Notes: a model not told the origin generated them from the sequence alone. 64,000 bases of DNA from Notamacropus eugenii (GCF_028372415.1 NC_092875.1:350878225-350942224), one strand, 5' to 3'; shown: positions 21,866 to 37,564, counted from the first letter of the stretch. Translations and numbers: made by a program.

Positions 21866-22124
21866 TCTTTTTCCCTCTTCCCTTCATAATTTCTCCCAAA
21901 TTTTCTATTATGGTGGTTTTCTAGGATGCAAAGCTCTATGTGTATTAGTACTTATGCATGAGAGTTGCATTTTTGTACATTTATTGTTTTTCATTTACTA
22001 TCTAAAAAAGATTTTTCTAGTGGTCTCATTTCCTGAATATTACGCAGAATTATAACATCTACCTAATGGTTTAAGTGCTTTTGAAAAAATAAATCACCAC
22101 ACAACCATGCTATTTTTCCAACAA

Positions 22125-22290
22125 AAGTTTTTTAATACTTTTTCTTTCTATATTCACACCATTGTTCTAAGAAAATTACCACACTCTCTTTCTATTGCAA
22201 CAGCCTCCTAGCCAGTCTTCTTAGATTTTTTGATGTGCTCTTTGAAAACTTTGCATTGCTCCCTTTCTCAGAAACTCACCATGAATGACT
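22125..22290 (+). repeat. L2 LINE internal fragment
   Basis: CTATTGCAACAGCCTCCTAG and CAGTCTTCTTAGATTTTTTG correspond to the L2 block encoding part of the ORF2 C-terminus. Confidence 0.5.
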
Positions 22291-22742
22291 TCACAATGTT
22301 CCTATTTGTCACATCTGGGAATGAGCTTGATGTGGCAAGATTATTTAGGAACTGAGATAAGTCTCAACCTATTTTCTACAAACACTGAGGTGGTTAGAGG
22401 AGAGTGTTCCCCCAAAGGTGTTGGGGGAATGGTTGTACTTTGGTCCTCACTATATTTCTGAAGTAAATATTCTTTTCCAAAAGTTAATTAGTGTAGTTTT
22501 TACATCAAACTATGCACCAGTTAGAGGAACCAAACAACTGAGGGGAAAGAACTGGTGGGGGGGAGGGGCAAGTCAACTACATTAGATTAGACATGTCCCC
22601 AAACCCCTGTGGGTATCATGGAATTCTAAGGAAAAAATTGTAACTGGCCTGACTCACTGATAGATGATCAAGCATACTTGCTACAACAATCTCATGAAAA
22701 TCATGGGGCTTCGAACTGCAGGTGATTACTTACCTATGAAAA
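22291..22742. other. Unassigned block, possibly LTR-derived
   Basis: Contains GAAGTAAATATTCTTTTCC, which resembles an LTR polyadenylation and U5 region, and a G-rich stretch at 22555-22570. I cannot define TG...CA ends or a duplication, so the LTR idea is weak. Confidence 0.3.
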
Positions 22743-22744
22743 AC

Positions 22745-22830
22745 CAATTGTGCTACGCATATAAGTGGTGCTTCATAAATGTTTGTTGATTGATTTGTTG
22801 ATTGCATTTCAAGAGGATTGGTAACATAAC
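22745..22830 (+). repeat. MIR/L2 tail fragment
   Basis: AAGTGGTGCTTCATAAATGT followed by TTGTTGATTGATTTGTTGAT, a typical L2/MIR terminus. Confidence 0.6.
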
Positions 22831-24231
<1,401 letters not shown>

Positions 24232-24247
24232 CTTCAAATAAAATTTT
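24232..24247. repeat. Target-site duplication, left copy (HNRNPH1 retrocopy)
   Basis: CTTCAAATAAAATTTT, 16 bp, identical to 26440-26455. The adjoining T-run is the retrocopy's short poly(A). Confidence 0.92.
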
Positions 24248-24269
24248 TTTCCAGTTTTTGAAAGGAAGA

Positions 24270-24275
24270 TTTATT
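24270..24275 (-). promoter_or_regulatory. Polyadenylation signal of the HNRNPH1 retrocopy
   Basis: AATAAA on the minus strand (plus TTTATT), about 19 nt before the point where the A-run begins. It confirms that the copied mRNA was cleaved and polyadenylated normally. Confidence 0.85.
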
Positions 24276-25031
24276 TAACAAGTTTCACTTAGCGCAATAC
24301 ACCTAAAAGGAAATCACAATACAATGAAAGATTTAAATCAAGGCCTCAGAATTTAATACAAACACCAAGACCAAATCCTAAAGTATCCGTATTGCGTCTC
24401 AAAATTGTCCCCATTAACGTAAAAAAAAAAAAAAAAAGCTTAAACGTACGTGCCTTACAGGATAGTAAACGAAATAAACTAGAACAAACATGCCAAATGT
24501 TTCACTTTTGAATCGCAGACACAGCTCCTATATTTGTTTTTACAAAAAAGCATGTCTCCCAACATGCATCTCAAACAGTGTTCCATGTAATGTGGTATAA
24601 GAGCAACATTTAACATAACTGAAACTGCTTTAACCTAAATACTCTTACTACTTAAAGTACACTCCTACAACATAACTACCTTGAGAAAAGCTGAAATTGT
24701 TTAACAGTTATAGTCTTTACTCAACTTGGTTATTACATCCTAGATGAATGTTTTTCTGTGTTCAAAAATACTGAACCTGAAAATTTTTAAAACAATCCTG
24801 ATTTCACTTACAGTAAGCATAAATCACAAGCTTGTATTGCAAAACTGTTAAACTTCGTTTTTGTTTGTTTTTTTTTCTTTAAAAAAAGTTGACCAAGAGT
24901 CAGTGATCAGGATTACATTCCCCATCCACCACTCATACTGGACATGCCAGACATCCCTCCCATTCTGTTCACTCCCATAGATGCACGGCTCCCGCTACTG
25001 TAGTAGCTGCTGTTCATCGCTCCTTGGCTCC

Positions 25032-26390
<1,359 letters not shown>

Positions 26391-26439
26391 TCAGTGGCAG
26401 CGACTCGATACTTGACTTAGGCGTGGCTATGAAGAAATG

Positions 26440-26455
26440 CTTCAAATAAAATTTT
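26440..26455. repeat. Target-site duplication, right copy (HNRNPH1 retrocopy)
   Basis: CTTCAAATAAAATTTT, identical to 24232-24247, next to the 5' UTR end of the retrocopy. Confidence 0.92.
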
Positions 26456-26640
26456 GATTCATCCAACACCATATGGTTTTTTAACTGAATTGTACTGGAT
26501 TAAAGCAGATGATCATACAGTGATGGTGGGCATCTTAATATGAGGTAACATGTTTATTTGTTGGAAGTTGTGGGTAGAAAATGTGCCTCATACCAGTATA
26601 GGAAGAAGGATAAGAATTCCTCAGAAATATTATTGGCAAT

Positions 26641-27055
26641 GCATTCATATAATGATCAGTCATTTATTAAGTATCTTCAATGACACTTCAATTGTTCTAG
26701 GTGATATGAAATACAATGATTATTGCATAAAAGGAGCTTTTGTTCTACTGTATAATATATACTTAATATATAAGAATATATAAGTATATGCAAAGAAAGC
26801 AAGAACAACTTGGTGGGAGGGCATTAGGAAAAGAAGAGATAAAAATCTGCATGTAGAAGATTGTGGTTGGGTCTCATTTTTCAAAAACAACAACAAATTA
26901 TAAAAGACAGAAAGTAAGAGAGAATAACCTAGACATCAGGAGCAGTCAATTGAAAGACTGGGACAGAAAAACAGTGTGTTATATGTGAGGAAGAACAGTA
27001 GTCTGGCTTGGAAACAGTGTGGGAAGGAGAAGAATTAATAACAAGGTTGGAAAAG
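26641..27055 (+). repeat. Old marsupial interspersed repeat, diverged
   Basis: CAGTCATTTATTAAGTATCT, then GGGAGGGCATTAGGAAAAG and GTGTGTTATATGTGAGGAAGA follow the same order as the repeat at 6206-7725. Strongly decayed. Confidence 0.45.
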
Positions 27056-27825
27056 TAGATCTGATCAGGTTTTAAGTCTCAACATCATTGTTATTCTTTT
27101 GCACATACTCAACATTTTAAATATACCTGCTACATGTACGGATGAGAAGCATGTTGAGTTTTCAAAATTCCTGTTCACCTTTGGCTTATTTCTTATTTAT
27201 TCTTTTTATAAAATATGGAGAGGCATAAGGAGCACAATCAGGTTCTTAATATTCTTCACATGCATCTTAATTTTAAGAAATAGCAAATTTCACACTCTTC
27301 TTTCCAGTTTCCGCTTTCTTTATTCCTTTTATCCTCCCTTTTCTTCCCGATTTTCACATAATCAAAATAGAAATATATCATCTTCAGGTTCTGTTTTTCT
27401 TATTTAATTCATGCTGTAATGTGAACATTGAAGGCAATAGTATTGTGAAGGAATACTTGTTACTTGTTTCCTTTTTAGAAGATAAGCACTTTGTTATCAA
27501 TTTTCCTGTTCTGTTTCAATTAAAACTGAAACTCAGTCACATATTCTGCATTATTCTTACTTGTAAACATTTTTTACCTTAAAAAAAACCTTTTGGAATA
27601 ACATATGCCAGATATTGTCTCTTTCTTTGGGATTATGACAAAGTTTGGCAAGATCCTGACTATGATCCTAGTTTACTTGCACTCTTCTTTTTTTGCTGCT
27701 TTCAATATTTATTGCTTGACTCAGAAACTCTGGAGATTGCCTTAATTATGAATGAGAGGACATTTAAGTTTGAGGTTTCTTTCAGGAGATAATCAGTGAG
27801 TTCTTTCTATTGTCACATTTTTGTT
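27056..27825. other. Unassigned AT-rich interval
   Basis: No gene recognised. The plus frame at 27099-27407 is hydrophobic by composition only. Confidence 0.35.
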
Positions 27826-29175
27826 GTCATTGTTTAGTTGCATTCAACGCTTTGTGACTGCATTGACCATAATACCCCAGATCCTTCTATCCTTCAATAT
27901 CTCCTTAAGACTATCCAGGCTCATGTTTATTGCTTCTATGATACCACATTTCCATCTCATCCTCTGACATCTCTCATTCCTTTTGCTTTGAATCTTTCCC
28001 AATATCAGGGTCTTTTCCAATGAGTCCTGTCTTCTCATTATAGGGTCAAAGTATTTAAGCTTCAGTTTCAATATTTGGCCTTCCTTAGAATAAACTGGAT
28101 TGATTTCTTTAAGTATTGACTGATTTGATCTCTTTGCTGTCCAAGGGACTCTCAAAAGTCTTCTCCAGTACCAAAATTAAAAAGTATCCATTCTGTAGTT
28201 CTTTGTTTTCCTTATAGTTCGGTTTTCATAGTACTGCACTGATACCAGAAGAAACACTATAGATTTAAATATAGAGATCTTTATCAGCAAGGTGATGGCT
28301 CTGATTTTTAATATGCTGTACAAATTTGACATAGCTTTCCTTTCAAAGAGCAAGTATCTCTTAATTTCAGGGCTGTGCTCACCATCTGCAGTGATCTTTG
28401 AGCCTAGAATATAAAATATGACACTGTTGTCATTTCATCTCCCTCCATTTACCAAGAAGTGGTGGGACCAGTTGTCAAGATTCTAGTTTTTTGCATATCA
28501 AACTTCAAGGCAGCTTTTACACTTTCTTTTTTCACCCTTATGAGGCTTCTCAATTATTCCTTACTTTTTGCCATCAAAATATATCATCTGCATGTATAAG
28601 GTTGTTAATATCTATCCCAGAAACCTTAATTACAGATTTCAACTCATCTAGTCCAGCATTTCATGTGATGTACTCTGTATATGTTAAGTAAATGAGTTGA
28701 CAGTATACAATTTTGTTGTGCTTCTTTTCTAACTTGGACCAATTAATTGGTCCATATTCAGTTCTACTTGTAGTGTCTTGGCCTGAAGATGAAGTCCTTT
28801 TTGAGGACTTCTCACATTTTGATGTCTTCCACACAATCAAAGGTTTTATTGTAGTCAATGAAGCAGAAGTAGGTTTTTTCCCCCTGGAATTCCCTTGTTT
28901 TCTCCATAACACAAGTTGGGAAATTTGGGCTGTCATTCCTCTGCTTCTTCAAAAACTAGCCTACTTTTCTGGTAATTCTTGGTTCCTATGTTGCTGGAAC
29001 GTTGTCACCTCCACTATCCTTACGGTCGGTGATGCTTCAACTTCCTTCTCCAGTTTGGCTCTAGGTAAGTAATGACACCATTGCGGTTATTGGTAATGTC
29101 AAGGTTATCCTTGTGTAGTTTTTCTTCATGTTATTGCTACCTTTTCTTAATCTCTCCTGCTTCTGTTTTGTTTCA
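27826..29175 (-). mobile_element. RTE-clade LINE of BovB type, 3' half
   Basis: Read on the minus strand this is the second half of an RTE ORF2. It includes the reverse transcriptase catalytic box, here H-A-D-D at 28583-28594 where Y-A-D-D is expected. Distal blocks read PWTAKRSNQSILKEINPVYS, KLKLKYFDPIMRRQDSLEKT and RWKCGIIEAINMSLDSLKEI (minus, 27844-28155). These match the C-terminal region of BovB/RTE elements. Nucleotide blocks such as GTCCAAGGGACTCTCAAAAG and CACCATCTGCAGTGATCTT are also BovB-like. Stops, frameshifts and an internal deletion near 28960-29010 show it is dead. BovB-type elements are known for horizontal transfer among vertebrates. Confidence 0.85.
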
Positions 29176-29488
29176 AATATATATTTGATTTCTTAACTTG
29201 TGGTATGAAAGTTTTTATTTTTGGTTGCTAATATTTTTAGAGAGTACAATTATTCACAAACTATCTCTTCTTAACCTGCTTTGGTGGTGATCTGTGTATG
29301 TTTATGTAATACCAATGCAATACTTAGAGCAGCTATGAGTATGCATACATATTTCCAAGGTAGATTCACAAAACATAATAAACTCCTTTCCTCAAAGACA
29401 AAACCAAAATATTTATTTAAAACATCATTATTAGGACACCAGGAGGTAAGATTTAGCAAAGTAATCATCACTTGATCCAGAGAACAGA
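29176..29488. other. Unassigned interval
   Basis: No gene recognised between the RTE relic and the poly(A) end of the minus-strand L1. Confidence 0.3.
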
Positions 29489-29489
29489 A

Positions 29490-32400
29490 ACATTTTTTAA
29501 AAATTTATTTGTTTTCAGTTTTCAAGAATCACTACCATGAGTTTTAAATTTTCTCCCAGTCCCTGCCACCTCCATCCCCAAGACAGCATGAGATCTTATA
29601 TGGGTTCTACACATAAATTCTTATTAAACACATCTTCATATTAGCCATGTTGCATAGAAGAATTAAAATGAATGGGAGAAACAATGAGAAAAAACAAAAT
29701 GTAACGTAACAAAAGAGAAAATAGTCTGCTTCATTCTGCATTCTCACTCTATATTTCTTTCTCTGGAAGTGTATGGCATTTTGCATCCTCAGTCCTTTGA
29801 AAATGGTTTAGGTCCTTGCATTTTTGTGAATGGGTAAGTTTATCAGATGCAGTCCTCCCTCACTGTGACTCTTACTGTGTATAGTGTTCTCCTGGTTATG
29901 CTCACTTCACTCAGCATCAGTTCATGTAAATCTTTCCAGGCTTTTCTGATGTCTTAAAGTTGTTCATTTCTTATAGCACAATAATATTCCATTACATTCA
30001 TATACCACAACTTGTTTAGCCATTCTCCAATTGATGGGCATTCCCTTGATTTCCAGTTTTGGGCCACCACAAAAGAGCTACTATAAATATTTTTGTACAT
30101 GTAGGTCCTTTTCCCATTTTTATGATCTCTTTGGGACACAACTTATAAGTGATATTGCTGGATCAAATAATATGGGCATTTTTATAGTCGTTTGGACATA
30201 GTTCCAAATTGCTCTCCAGAATGGTTGGATCAGCTCACAGCTCCATCATCAATGAATTGGTGTTTCAGCTCTCCCATATCTTCTCCAGCATGTGTCATTT
30301 TTCTGTTTTGTCAAGTTAGCCAATCTGAGAGGTGTGATGTGGTACCTCAGAGTTGTTTTGATTTCCATCTCTCTAATCAATAGTGATTTAGAGTATTTTT
30401 TATGTGACTATAGATAGTTTTAATTTTTTTCAGCTGAAAACTGCCTGTTCATATCTTTTGACCACTTATCAATTGGGGAATGACATATTCTTCTAAATTT
30501 GACTCAATTCTCTACATATTTTAGAAATGAGGCCTTTATCACAGACACTGATTGCAAAAATTCTTTCCCATTTTTCTCCTTCCCTCCTAATCATGGTTGC
30601 ATTGGCTTTGTGCAAAAAAATATCATTTTAATGTAATCAAAGCTATCCATTTTGCACTTCATAATGTTCTCTATCTCTTGTTTGGTCATAAATTCCTCCA
30701 TTCTTCACAAATATGACAAATAAACTATTTCTTACTTACCTAATTGGCTTACAGTATGAGACTTTACACCTAGATTGTGTACCCATTTGAACTTTATTCT
30801 ACTATATGGTGTTGGTCATTGGTCTATGCAGAGTTTCTACCACACTACTTTACAGTTTTCACAACAGTTTTTATCAGACAGTGAGTTTTTATCCCAGAAG
30901 GTGGTGTCTTTAGGCTTATCAAACATTAGACCTCTACAATCATTGTCATGTGTAGCTAACATAGTCAACTGATCCGTCCCTCTATTTCTTAGTCACTACC
31001 AAAATGGTTTTGATGACTACTGCTTTATAGTACAATTTAAGATCTCATATGACTAGGCCACCTTACCTAGCATTTATTTTCATTAATTCATTTGATATTC
31101 TGAATTTTTAATTCTTCCAAATGAATTTTGATATTTTTTCTAGCTGTAGAAAATAAATTTTTTGGTAGTTTGATTGGTATGGCATTGCATAAGCAAATTA
31201 ATTTAGGAAGAATTCTCATTTTTATTATATTAGTTCAATCTGCTCATGAGCAACTATTGTTTTTCCAGTTATTTAAATCTGACTTCATTTATGCAAAAAG
31301 TGTTTTGCAATTGTGTTCACATAGTCCCTGAGTTTGTTTTGGCAGATAGACTCCCAAATATTTCATTGTTTCATTATGTCTACAGTAACTTTAAAAGGGA
31401 TTTCTCTTTCTATCTCTTGCTATTGGTATTTATTAGTAATATATAGAAATGCATATATTTTATGTGGGTTTATTTTATTTCCTGCAACTTTGCCAAAGTT
31501 GCCTATTATTTCAAGTAGTTTTTTATTTAATTATCCAGGATTCTCTAAGAATATTATCATATCGTGTGCAAAGAGTGATAGCTTAGTTTCTTCTTTGCCT
31601 ATGCTAATTTCTTCAATTTCTTTTTCTTCTCTTATTGTTAAAGCTAACATTCCTAGTACCATATTGAATAGCAGTGGTAATATTGGACATCCTTGTTTTC
31701 ACCTCTGATCTCATTGGAAATGCAGCTAGCTTATCCCCATTACATACAATGCTTGCTGAAGGTTTTAGGTATGTATACTTATTATTTTCAGGAAGACTCC
31801 ATTTACTCCTTTGTTCTCAAATGTTTTCAATAGGAATGGGTGTTGTATTTTGTCAAAAGCTTTTTCTGCATCTATTGAGATAATTATATGGTTTATGATG
31901 GTTTTGTTGTTGATATGATCAATTATGCTAATAGCTTTCCTAATATTGATCCAGCCCTGCATTCCTGGTATAAATCTTACCTGATCAAAGTTTATTATTC
32001 CTGTGATAAGTTGCTGTAATCTGTTTGCTAATATTATTTAAAATTCTTGGTATCTATATTCGTTAGGGAAATTGGCCTATAATTTTCTTTCTCTGTTTTG
32101 GTTCTTCCTAGTTTAGGTATCAGCACCATATTTGTATCATAAAAAGAATGTGGTAGGACTCCACTAATTTTTCCAAATAGTCTTTATAGCATTGAAATTA
32201 ACTGTTCTTTAAATGTTTTATAGAATTTCCTTTTTAATCCATCTGGCCCTAGAGATTTATTCTTAGGGAGTTTGTTGATGGCTTGTTTAATTTCTTTTTC
32301 TGAGATGGGGTTATTTACGTATTCAACTTCTTCTTCTGTTAATTTGGGCAATTTATACTTTTGCAAATGTTCATTCATTTCACTAAGATAGTCAAATTTA

Positions 32401-33519
32401 TGAGCATACAGTTGGACAAAGTAATTTCTCACTATTGTTTTAATTTCCTTTTCATTGGATGTGAATTCACCCTTTTCATTTTTGATACTTGGTTTTCTTC
32501 TTTCTTTTTAAATCAAATTGAGCAAAAGTTGATCAATTTTATTATTTTTTTCATAAAACCAGCTCTTAATTTTATTAGTTCAATATGTATTTTTAATTTC
32601 GATTTTATTAATCTCTCCTTTGGCTTTCAGTATTTCTAATTTGGCATTTAATTGGGAATTTTCAATTTGTTCTTTTCCTAACTTTTTCAGTTGCATGCCC
32701 AATTCATTGGTCCCCTCTTTCTCTAGTTTACTCATGTAAACATTCAAAAATGTAAAACTTCCCCCAAGAACTGCTTTTACTGCATCCTATAAGTTTCAGT
32801 AGATTTTCTCATTATTGTCATTCTTTTGAATGAAATTATTGATTATTTCTGTGACTTGTTGTTTGACCCTCTCATTCTTTAGCATTAAATTACTTAGTTT
32901 TCAATTAATTTTTGGTCTATCTTTCCATGCACCTTTATTACATATAAGTTTTATTATATAAGGATCTGAAAAGGATGCATTGACTATCTCTGCCTTTCTT
33001 CACTAGATTGTGAGTTTTTTATGCCCTAGAACATGGTTCATTCTTGTATACGTGCCATGTGCAACTGACAAAAGGTACATTTCTTTCTATCATCATTCAA
33101 TTTTCTCCAGAGGTCTGTTATATATGTACCTTTTCTAGAATTGTATTAACCTCCTTAACTTCCTTCTTTTTGTATTTTGAGGTTAGATTTATCAAGTTCA
33201 GAGAGGGTAAGGTTGAGGTTCCCTCCCCCCTCCCCAGTATAGTTTTGTTGACTATTTCTTCCTGTAACTACCTTTTAACTTCTCCTCTAAGAATCTGGAT
33301 GCTATACCACTTGGTTCATATATGTTTAGTAATGATATTACTTCATTATCTATGGTGCCTTTTAGCAGGATATAGTTTCCTTCCTTATCTCTTTTGATTA
33401 GATCTGTTTTGCTTTGTCTGAGATTAGGATTGCTACTCCTGCTTTTTTTATTTTTTTTTTTTTACTTCAGCTAAAGCAGACTATATTCTACTCCAGCCTT
33501 TTACCTTTACCCTGTGTGT
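29490..33519 (-). mobile_element. 5'-truncated L1 LINE
   Basis: About 4.0 kb of a minus-strand L1. The 3' UTR starts at an A/T-rich run near 29492. The element then runs through the C-terminal part of ORF2, the reverse transcriptase and back into the endonuclease domain, where it stops at about 33519 (compare 45033 in the plus-strand L1). ORF1 and the 5' UTR are missing, the usual outcome of incomplete target-primed reverse transcription. The flanks (TCCAGAGAACAGAA on the left and TCCCAGTAGAAG on the right) hint at a decayed duplication. Confidence 0.9.
29880..33519 (-). pseudogene. L1 ORF2, broken (endonuclease part, reverse transcriptase, C-terminus)
   Basis: Readable minus-strand blocks, from the protein's N- to C-terminus: endonuclease traces near 33420-33060; a [20 protein letters not shown] stretch, then [15 protein letters not shown], at 32184-32432; the reverse transcriptase entry block [17 protein letters not shown] and [19 protein letters not shown] at 31765-31962 (its Asp is catalytic in this family); and the C-terminal block AQNWKSRECPSIGEWLNKLW at 29954-30139. 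Many stops and frameshifts separate the blocks. Confidence 0.85.
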
Positions 33520-33984
33520 ATTCCCAGTAGAAGCTATTTTCCCTCTAGGAAGAAATATTAATAGCAATTATGAGGTTGTTATTATTATTAATATTATTCT
33601 CAAAATTACTCAATGCCAATGAACTATTTATACAACACAGTGCACCAAGAATGAATTTGAGTTTACTGAATATTTATCTAGTTTTAAAAAAATACTAAAA
33701 TTTCAGAGGTGAATAAAAAAGAAAGGAAAAAGTAAAATTAAAACAACTTTCTTAATAGTGACATATGTATTTAGAAGTGGAAAATACAGGTCTCACATGC
33801 ATCATTTAAATATTCCATATGTATTTCATGGTTCTTCTAGTTCATATCAATAAAATTAGCTTTAAAATGGCATTTGGAAATACTTTTGAAGTTCTGGTGG
33901 TTATCTCTCAGCTGCTAACATCTTCTATCAATTTTCTATCTTTTTTTTTTTCTTTTTAGGCAAAATATGTGCATGTCTTCTACC
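33520..33984. other. Unassigned AT-rich interval
   Basis: No gene or repeat recognised. Confidence 0.3.
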
Positions 33985-34100
33985 CTTCTTGGGTTATGAA
34001 CTTTCTAAGGGAAGGACCTTCTTCACTTTTGTCTTTGTATTCCCTAATTACAGAGAGATATGTATTACATGTTTAATAAATGCTTATAGGCTAATAGTTT
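33985..34100 (+). repeat. L2 LINE 3' end
   Basis: TTTCTAAGGGAAGGACCTTC, TTTGTATTCCCTAATTACAG and CATGTTTAATAAATGCTTAT match the L2 tail. Confidence 0.65.
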
Positions 34101-34878
34101 GGGCACAGTTGACATTAAACTGGAAAATTTCATGTTTGATTTTGTTTTCCCCAATTCTTTGCTTCAAATAGCAAATTTAAGCTGGTGTACATTGTCAGAA
34201 TCCTAATGAGGTGGACCATGGGGGCTTCGATTTACTTTAACATATCAGAATATGAGAAAGTCTGGAAGGACCTATTTTCTATTGGAGCTAAGAAAATGAT
34301 CAAGCTATTTTACAGAAAACAATTAAAATAACTTCTCAGATCAATTCCATTTGATTTTTGATTCTACCATTCAATTGAAACTACTGTCTCTAAGCTTTCT
34401 AATGCTTCCTAGATTTAATTGCTAAATCATGTCATTTTTGTAGTCCTCATTCTTCTGCTTATTTTGATATTTTTCTAGAATCTTTGACTATATCTTGCTC
34501 CTGAAAACTTTATCCTTCAGTGCTTTCCATGCACTCTTTTCTTTTGGTTTTGTTCTTACCTACTGAATATTCCTTTGCACATTTTGCTGGATCATCCTCC
34601 ATTAATTAATTAATAAATCTGAGTGCCCTGTCTTTATTTTACTTTCATGCTCTTTCATTTGATCTCTTCTTTCTCCTATAGGTTCAATAATTATGTCTAC
34701 AAAGGTGATTATACACAGATGAAATATGCATATGCATATAATCATAGACATATTTCATTATACATGACTACATGTGTGTGTGTTTGTGCATAGAGATAAT
34801 TTTAACAATGAGTTCAGGATAATTTTCCACTGAACTACAGCTTATCTTCAACTTCATTCACTCATTCTTTCAAACTCA
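34101..34878. other. Unassigned interval
   Basis: No gene recognised. A short TATGCATA/GTGT simple repeat lies at about 34720-34790. Confidence 0.3.
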
Positions 34879-34879
34879 T

Positions 34880-36110
34880 GAGCATTTTCTGAACTTCAAT
34901 ATCCCCTCCAAGTGGCCAGAATTGAACTCATCATTGTTCTACTCTACCCTCTCTCCTACCCCCCTGCATATTTACCCATGAGGTTTCTCCAAATTTCCCA
35001 GCCTCTTTTGAGGTCCTCCTACTTTCCCTTGTTAATAACCTCAGTGTCATCTTCAGCTCTTCCTCCTCCCCTACCCCACAAAACTTCCAAATTCTGTCAT
35101 TTTGACCTCTACAGTATCTTTCATATCTTTCTTTTCTTCATCTACTTCATTCATTATGTCAAAACCATATGTTAGGACACCATCAAAACTCACCCTGATT
35201 CCTGGAAGAGTTTGATCTGTCTGTCACCATCTTCTCCATTCTCTAACCCTTCCTTCTTCATGAGGCAGCCAAAGCAAGATCCCTAAGGCGCAGATCTGGT
35301 CATGTTATTTCTCTGCTAAAATCTATTAGTACTTAACATTCATGCTAAAACAAAATACAAATCCTTTGACTTGGTGTTTGAGAATTCCATGTTTTGGCTG
35401 CAACCTACTAACTTCCCTTTCTAATCTTATTCCATATTGCATATGGTCTAAATTCTAGCCACACTGGACTACTAGCTCTTCTCAGAAATTAGTCACCTGC
35501 TCTTTCTGTGCTTTATTCACATAGGTATTCATTCAGTCTTGGAATGCGCTACCTCTTCATCTTTGATTTTTAACATTACTTTTCTCCTTGATAATAAGCC
35601 CAAGTTTCATCTCTTGTATTGTTAGGTTGAAATTTGAATTAACCAGATCTGTGTTTGAATGCTACCTGGATTTATACTCTTCCTGGGTTCAAATTCTGTC
35701 TCTGTCATTTACCAGCTGTGAGACCATAGGCAAGTCATTTAATATCTCTAGGGCTATTTCTTTATTAGTAAAATGAGGAGGTTGGGCTCAATAGTCTTTA
35801 AAGTCCCTTCAAATTCTTAAATATATGACCCTATAATAGTACCAAATCCCTCTGTCTCACAGCTATTAATGATTTTCCCTCCTCCAGATATACTTAAGAT
35901 TCTTATTTTATATATCCATCTCCTCTACTTTCCTATATCTCCTACTTTGTACTATACTTGTCTGCAGTCATGTTATATCTTCCCAGTAGAAAGTAAGCCA
36001 CTTGAGAACAGGGTTCATTTTGTGTTTTGTCAGTATTTTTTGTCACAAATCACATAGTAAAACACAAGTAATAGGTGCTAAATAAATACTTTTAAATTGA
36101 ATTGAATTTT
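34880..36110 (+). mobile_element. L2 LINE, long 3' part, interrupted by a SINE
   Basis: Follows the L2 consensus order: GAATTGAACTCATCATTGTT near 34918, CCTCAGTGTCATCTTCAGCT near 35038, GGTCATGTTATTTCTCTGCT near 35298, CTAGCCACACTGGACTAC near 35455, TTGGAATGCGCTACCTCTTC near 35540, and the tail CACTTGAGAACAGGGTTCAT with GGTGCTAAATAAATAC near 36000-36090. A SINE sits at about 35640-35840. The copy is immobile and broken. Confidence 0.8.
35640..35840 (+). repeat. MIR/THER-type SINE inside the L2
   Basis: TTACCAGCTGTGAGACCATA, AGTCATTTAATATCTCTAGG, TAAAATGAGGAGGTTGGGCT and AGTCCCTTCAAATTCTTAAA, the CORE-SINE middle and 3' region. Confidence 0.75.
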
Positions 36111-36479
36111 AAAAATGGAAATATAAAGGGATCAATAACTCTTTTCTGTGATGTAGTTACATAATCTTGAAGAATAAAAGTCCACTTTTTGCTCAACTCC
36201 TCAAAACTAGTTCCAGATGCCCAACAACCCATCAAATCCTCTGACTGACCTATGCCTTTCCTTTTAGGCAATTCAAGCTTGAAATATCTCTGTTAAGTAT
36301 CACTGAATAAAGAACCCAATTGACTTCACTGTTCTTACCCTAAAATAGATGTCTACACTGAATCTCTTGATGAAATAAAGTTTTGCTAACATCCAAAAAG
36401 CCAAGATAACAAATATAGCACACTCTTTACCTTTAAACATATAAAGAAAATCTAATCAAAATGGTTTGTAGATAAAGAA

Positions 36480-36680
36480 ACTGGTATAGTTGAAAAAGAC
36501 TGCATTTGAAGTCAGAATATCTCGGTTCATATCCAAGCTTTACAGTTTACTATTTGTATAACCTCATGGAAATCACTTTGCTACTCTGGCCTCAGCTTCC
36601 TCATGTTTAAAGTGAAAGAGTTGGCCTACGTAATGTGTAAGGGCCCTTTATGCTCTAAATTATATGATCCTATGATAAGT
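36480..36680 (+). repeat. MIR/THER-type SINE
   Basis: GAAGTCAGAATATCTCGGTT, GGCCTCAGCTTCCTCATG, AAAGAGTTGGCCTACGTAA and TATATGATCCTATGAT. Same type as 35640-35840. Confidence 0.7.
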
Positions 36681-37380
36681 TCATGAGAACTGTACTTTCA
36701 GGTGCATATGTGTGATTGGGATAATTGGAATTAAATTAGAAAAGGGAACTCTATAAGATTGGTCACAGATGAAAAATTATGTTGTGTTCAAATCTCCACA
36801 CAAGTGAAGTTTTATGCCTACCATTCAGGCTTATAGTATTTTAATGAAAATTGCTAGATTTAGTTATTTGAAACTTCTGCTATTAATATATGAAGTCATT
36901 CTCATAACAGGTTATACGTTTCTTATCTCTCATCCAAATATTTTTAAACTTTCATTATGTAAGAATTCACTTTGAAAAAATAGGACTTTATGTATGTCTA
37001 ATATACTGTATATTATCACATGTATAATGTACATAAGTATGTAAAACTAAAATTAAAGATATATTTATAATCTTGGTGAGACATATGTCTCTATTATATT
37101 AAATTTTTCCATGTCGTGGGGTTCAGCTGTGTCCATTTATCAACGTCCAATTTAATAAAACCAATCACTGGATATAAGTTTGTTTTAATTAGTTCTTTAA
37201 AGACTGGTTTTCATACTGACACTTTTTATTCTTATTCATCTATCCTACATAGAACAGGGGGAAATCATCTTAAAATTTTTTTTAAGGTGATATATTTCAA
37301 TAGAAACAACCTAGAGGGGAAATAGCTATTTGCCTTTTCTAGAGCCGCAGGATATATTATAATAACAATTCAGATTCTTG
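36681..37380. other. Unassigned AT-rich interval
   Basis: No gene or repeat recognised. Confidence 0.3.
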
Positions 37381-37384
37381 TAGC

Positions 37385-37560
37385 TCTTGAAGGTTTACAA
37401 AGTGCTTTTATTCTCAGTAGCCCTTGAAGTAGCAGGTGATTATCATTACTGCCATTTTGCCTGTAAGGAAACTGTGTCCCATAGGGGTTAAATAATTTGT
37501 TGAAGTTCACAATGCTAGGTCTCTAGACTCTCAAGACTAGTATTCATTCTGCCAAAGCAG
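37385..37560 (-). repeat. MIR SINE
   Basis: Plus strand: GGTTTACAAAGTGCTTTTAT, CATTACTGCCATTTTGCC, GTAAGGAAACTGTGTCCCAT and GAAGTTCACAATGCTAGG, the reverse complement of MIR. Confidence 0.7.
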
Positions 37561-37564
37561 ACCT

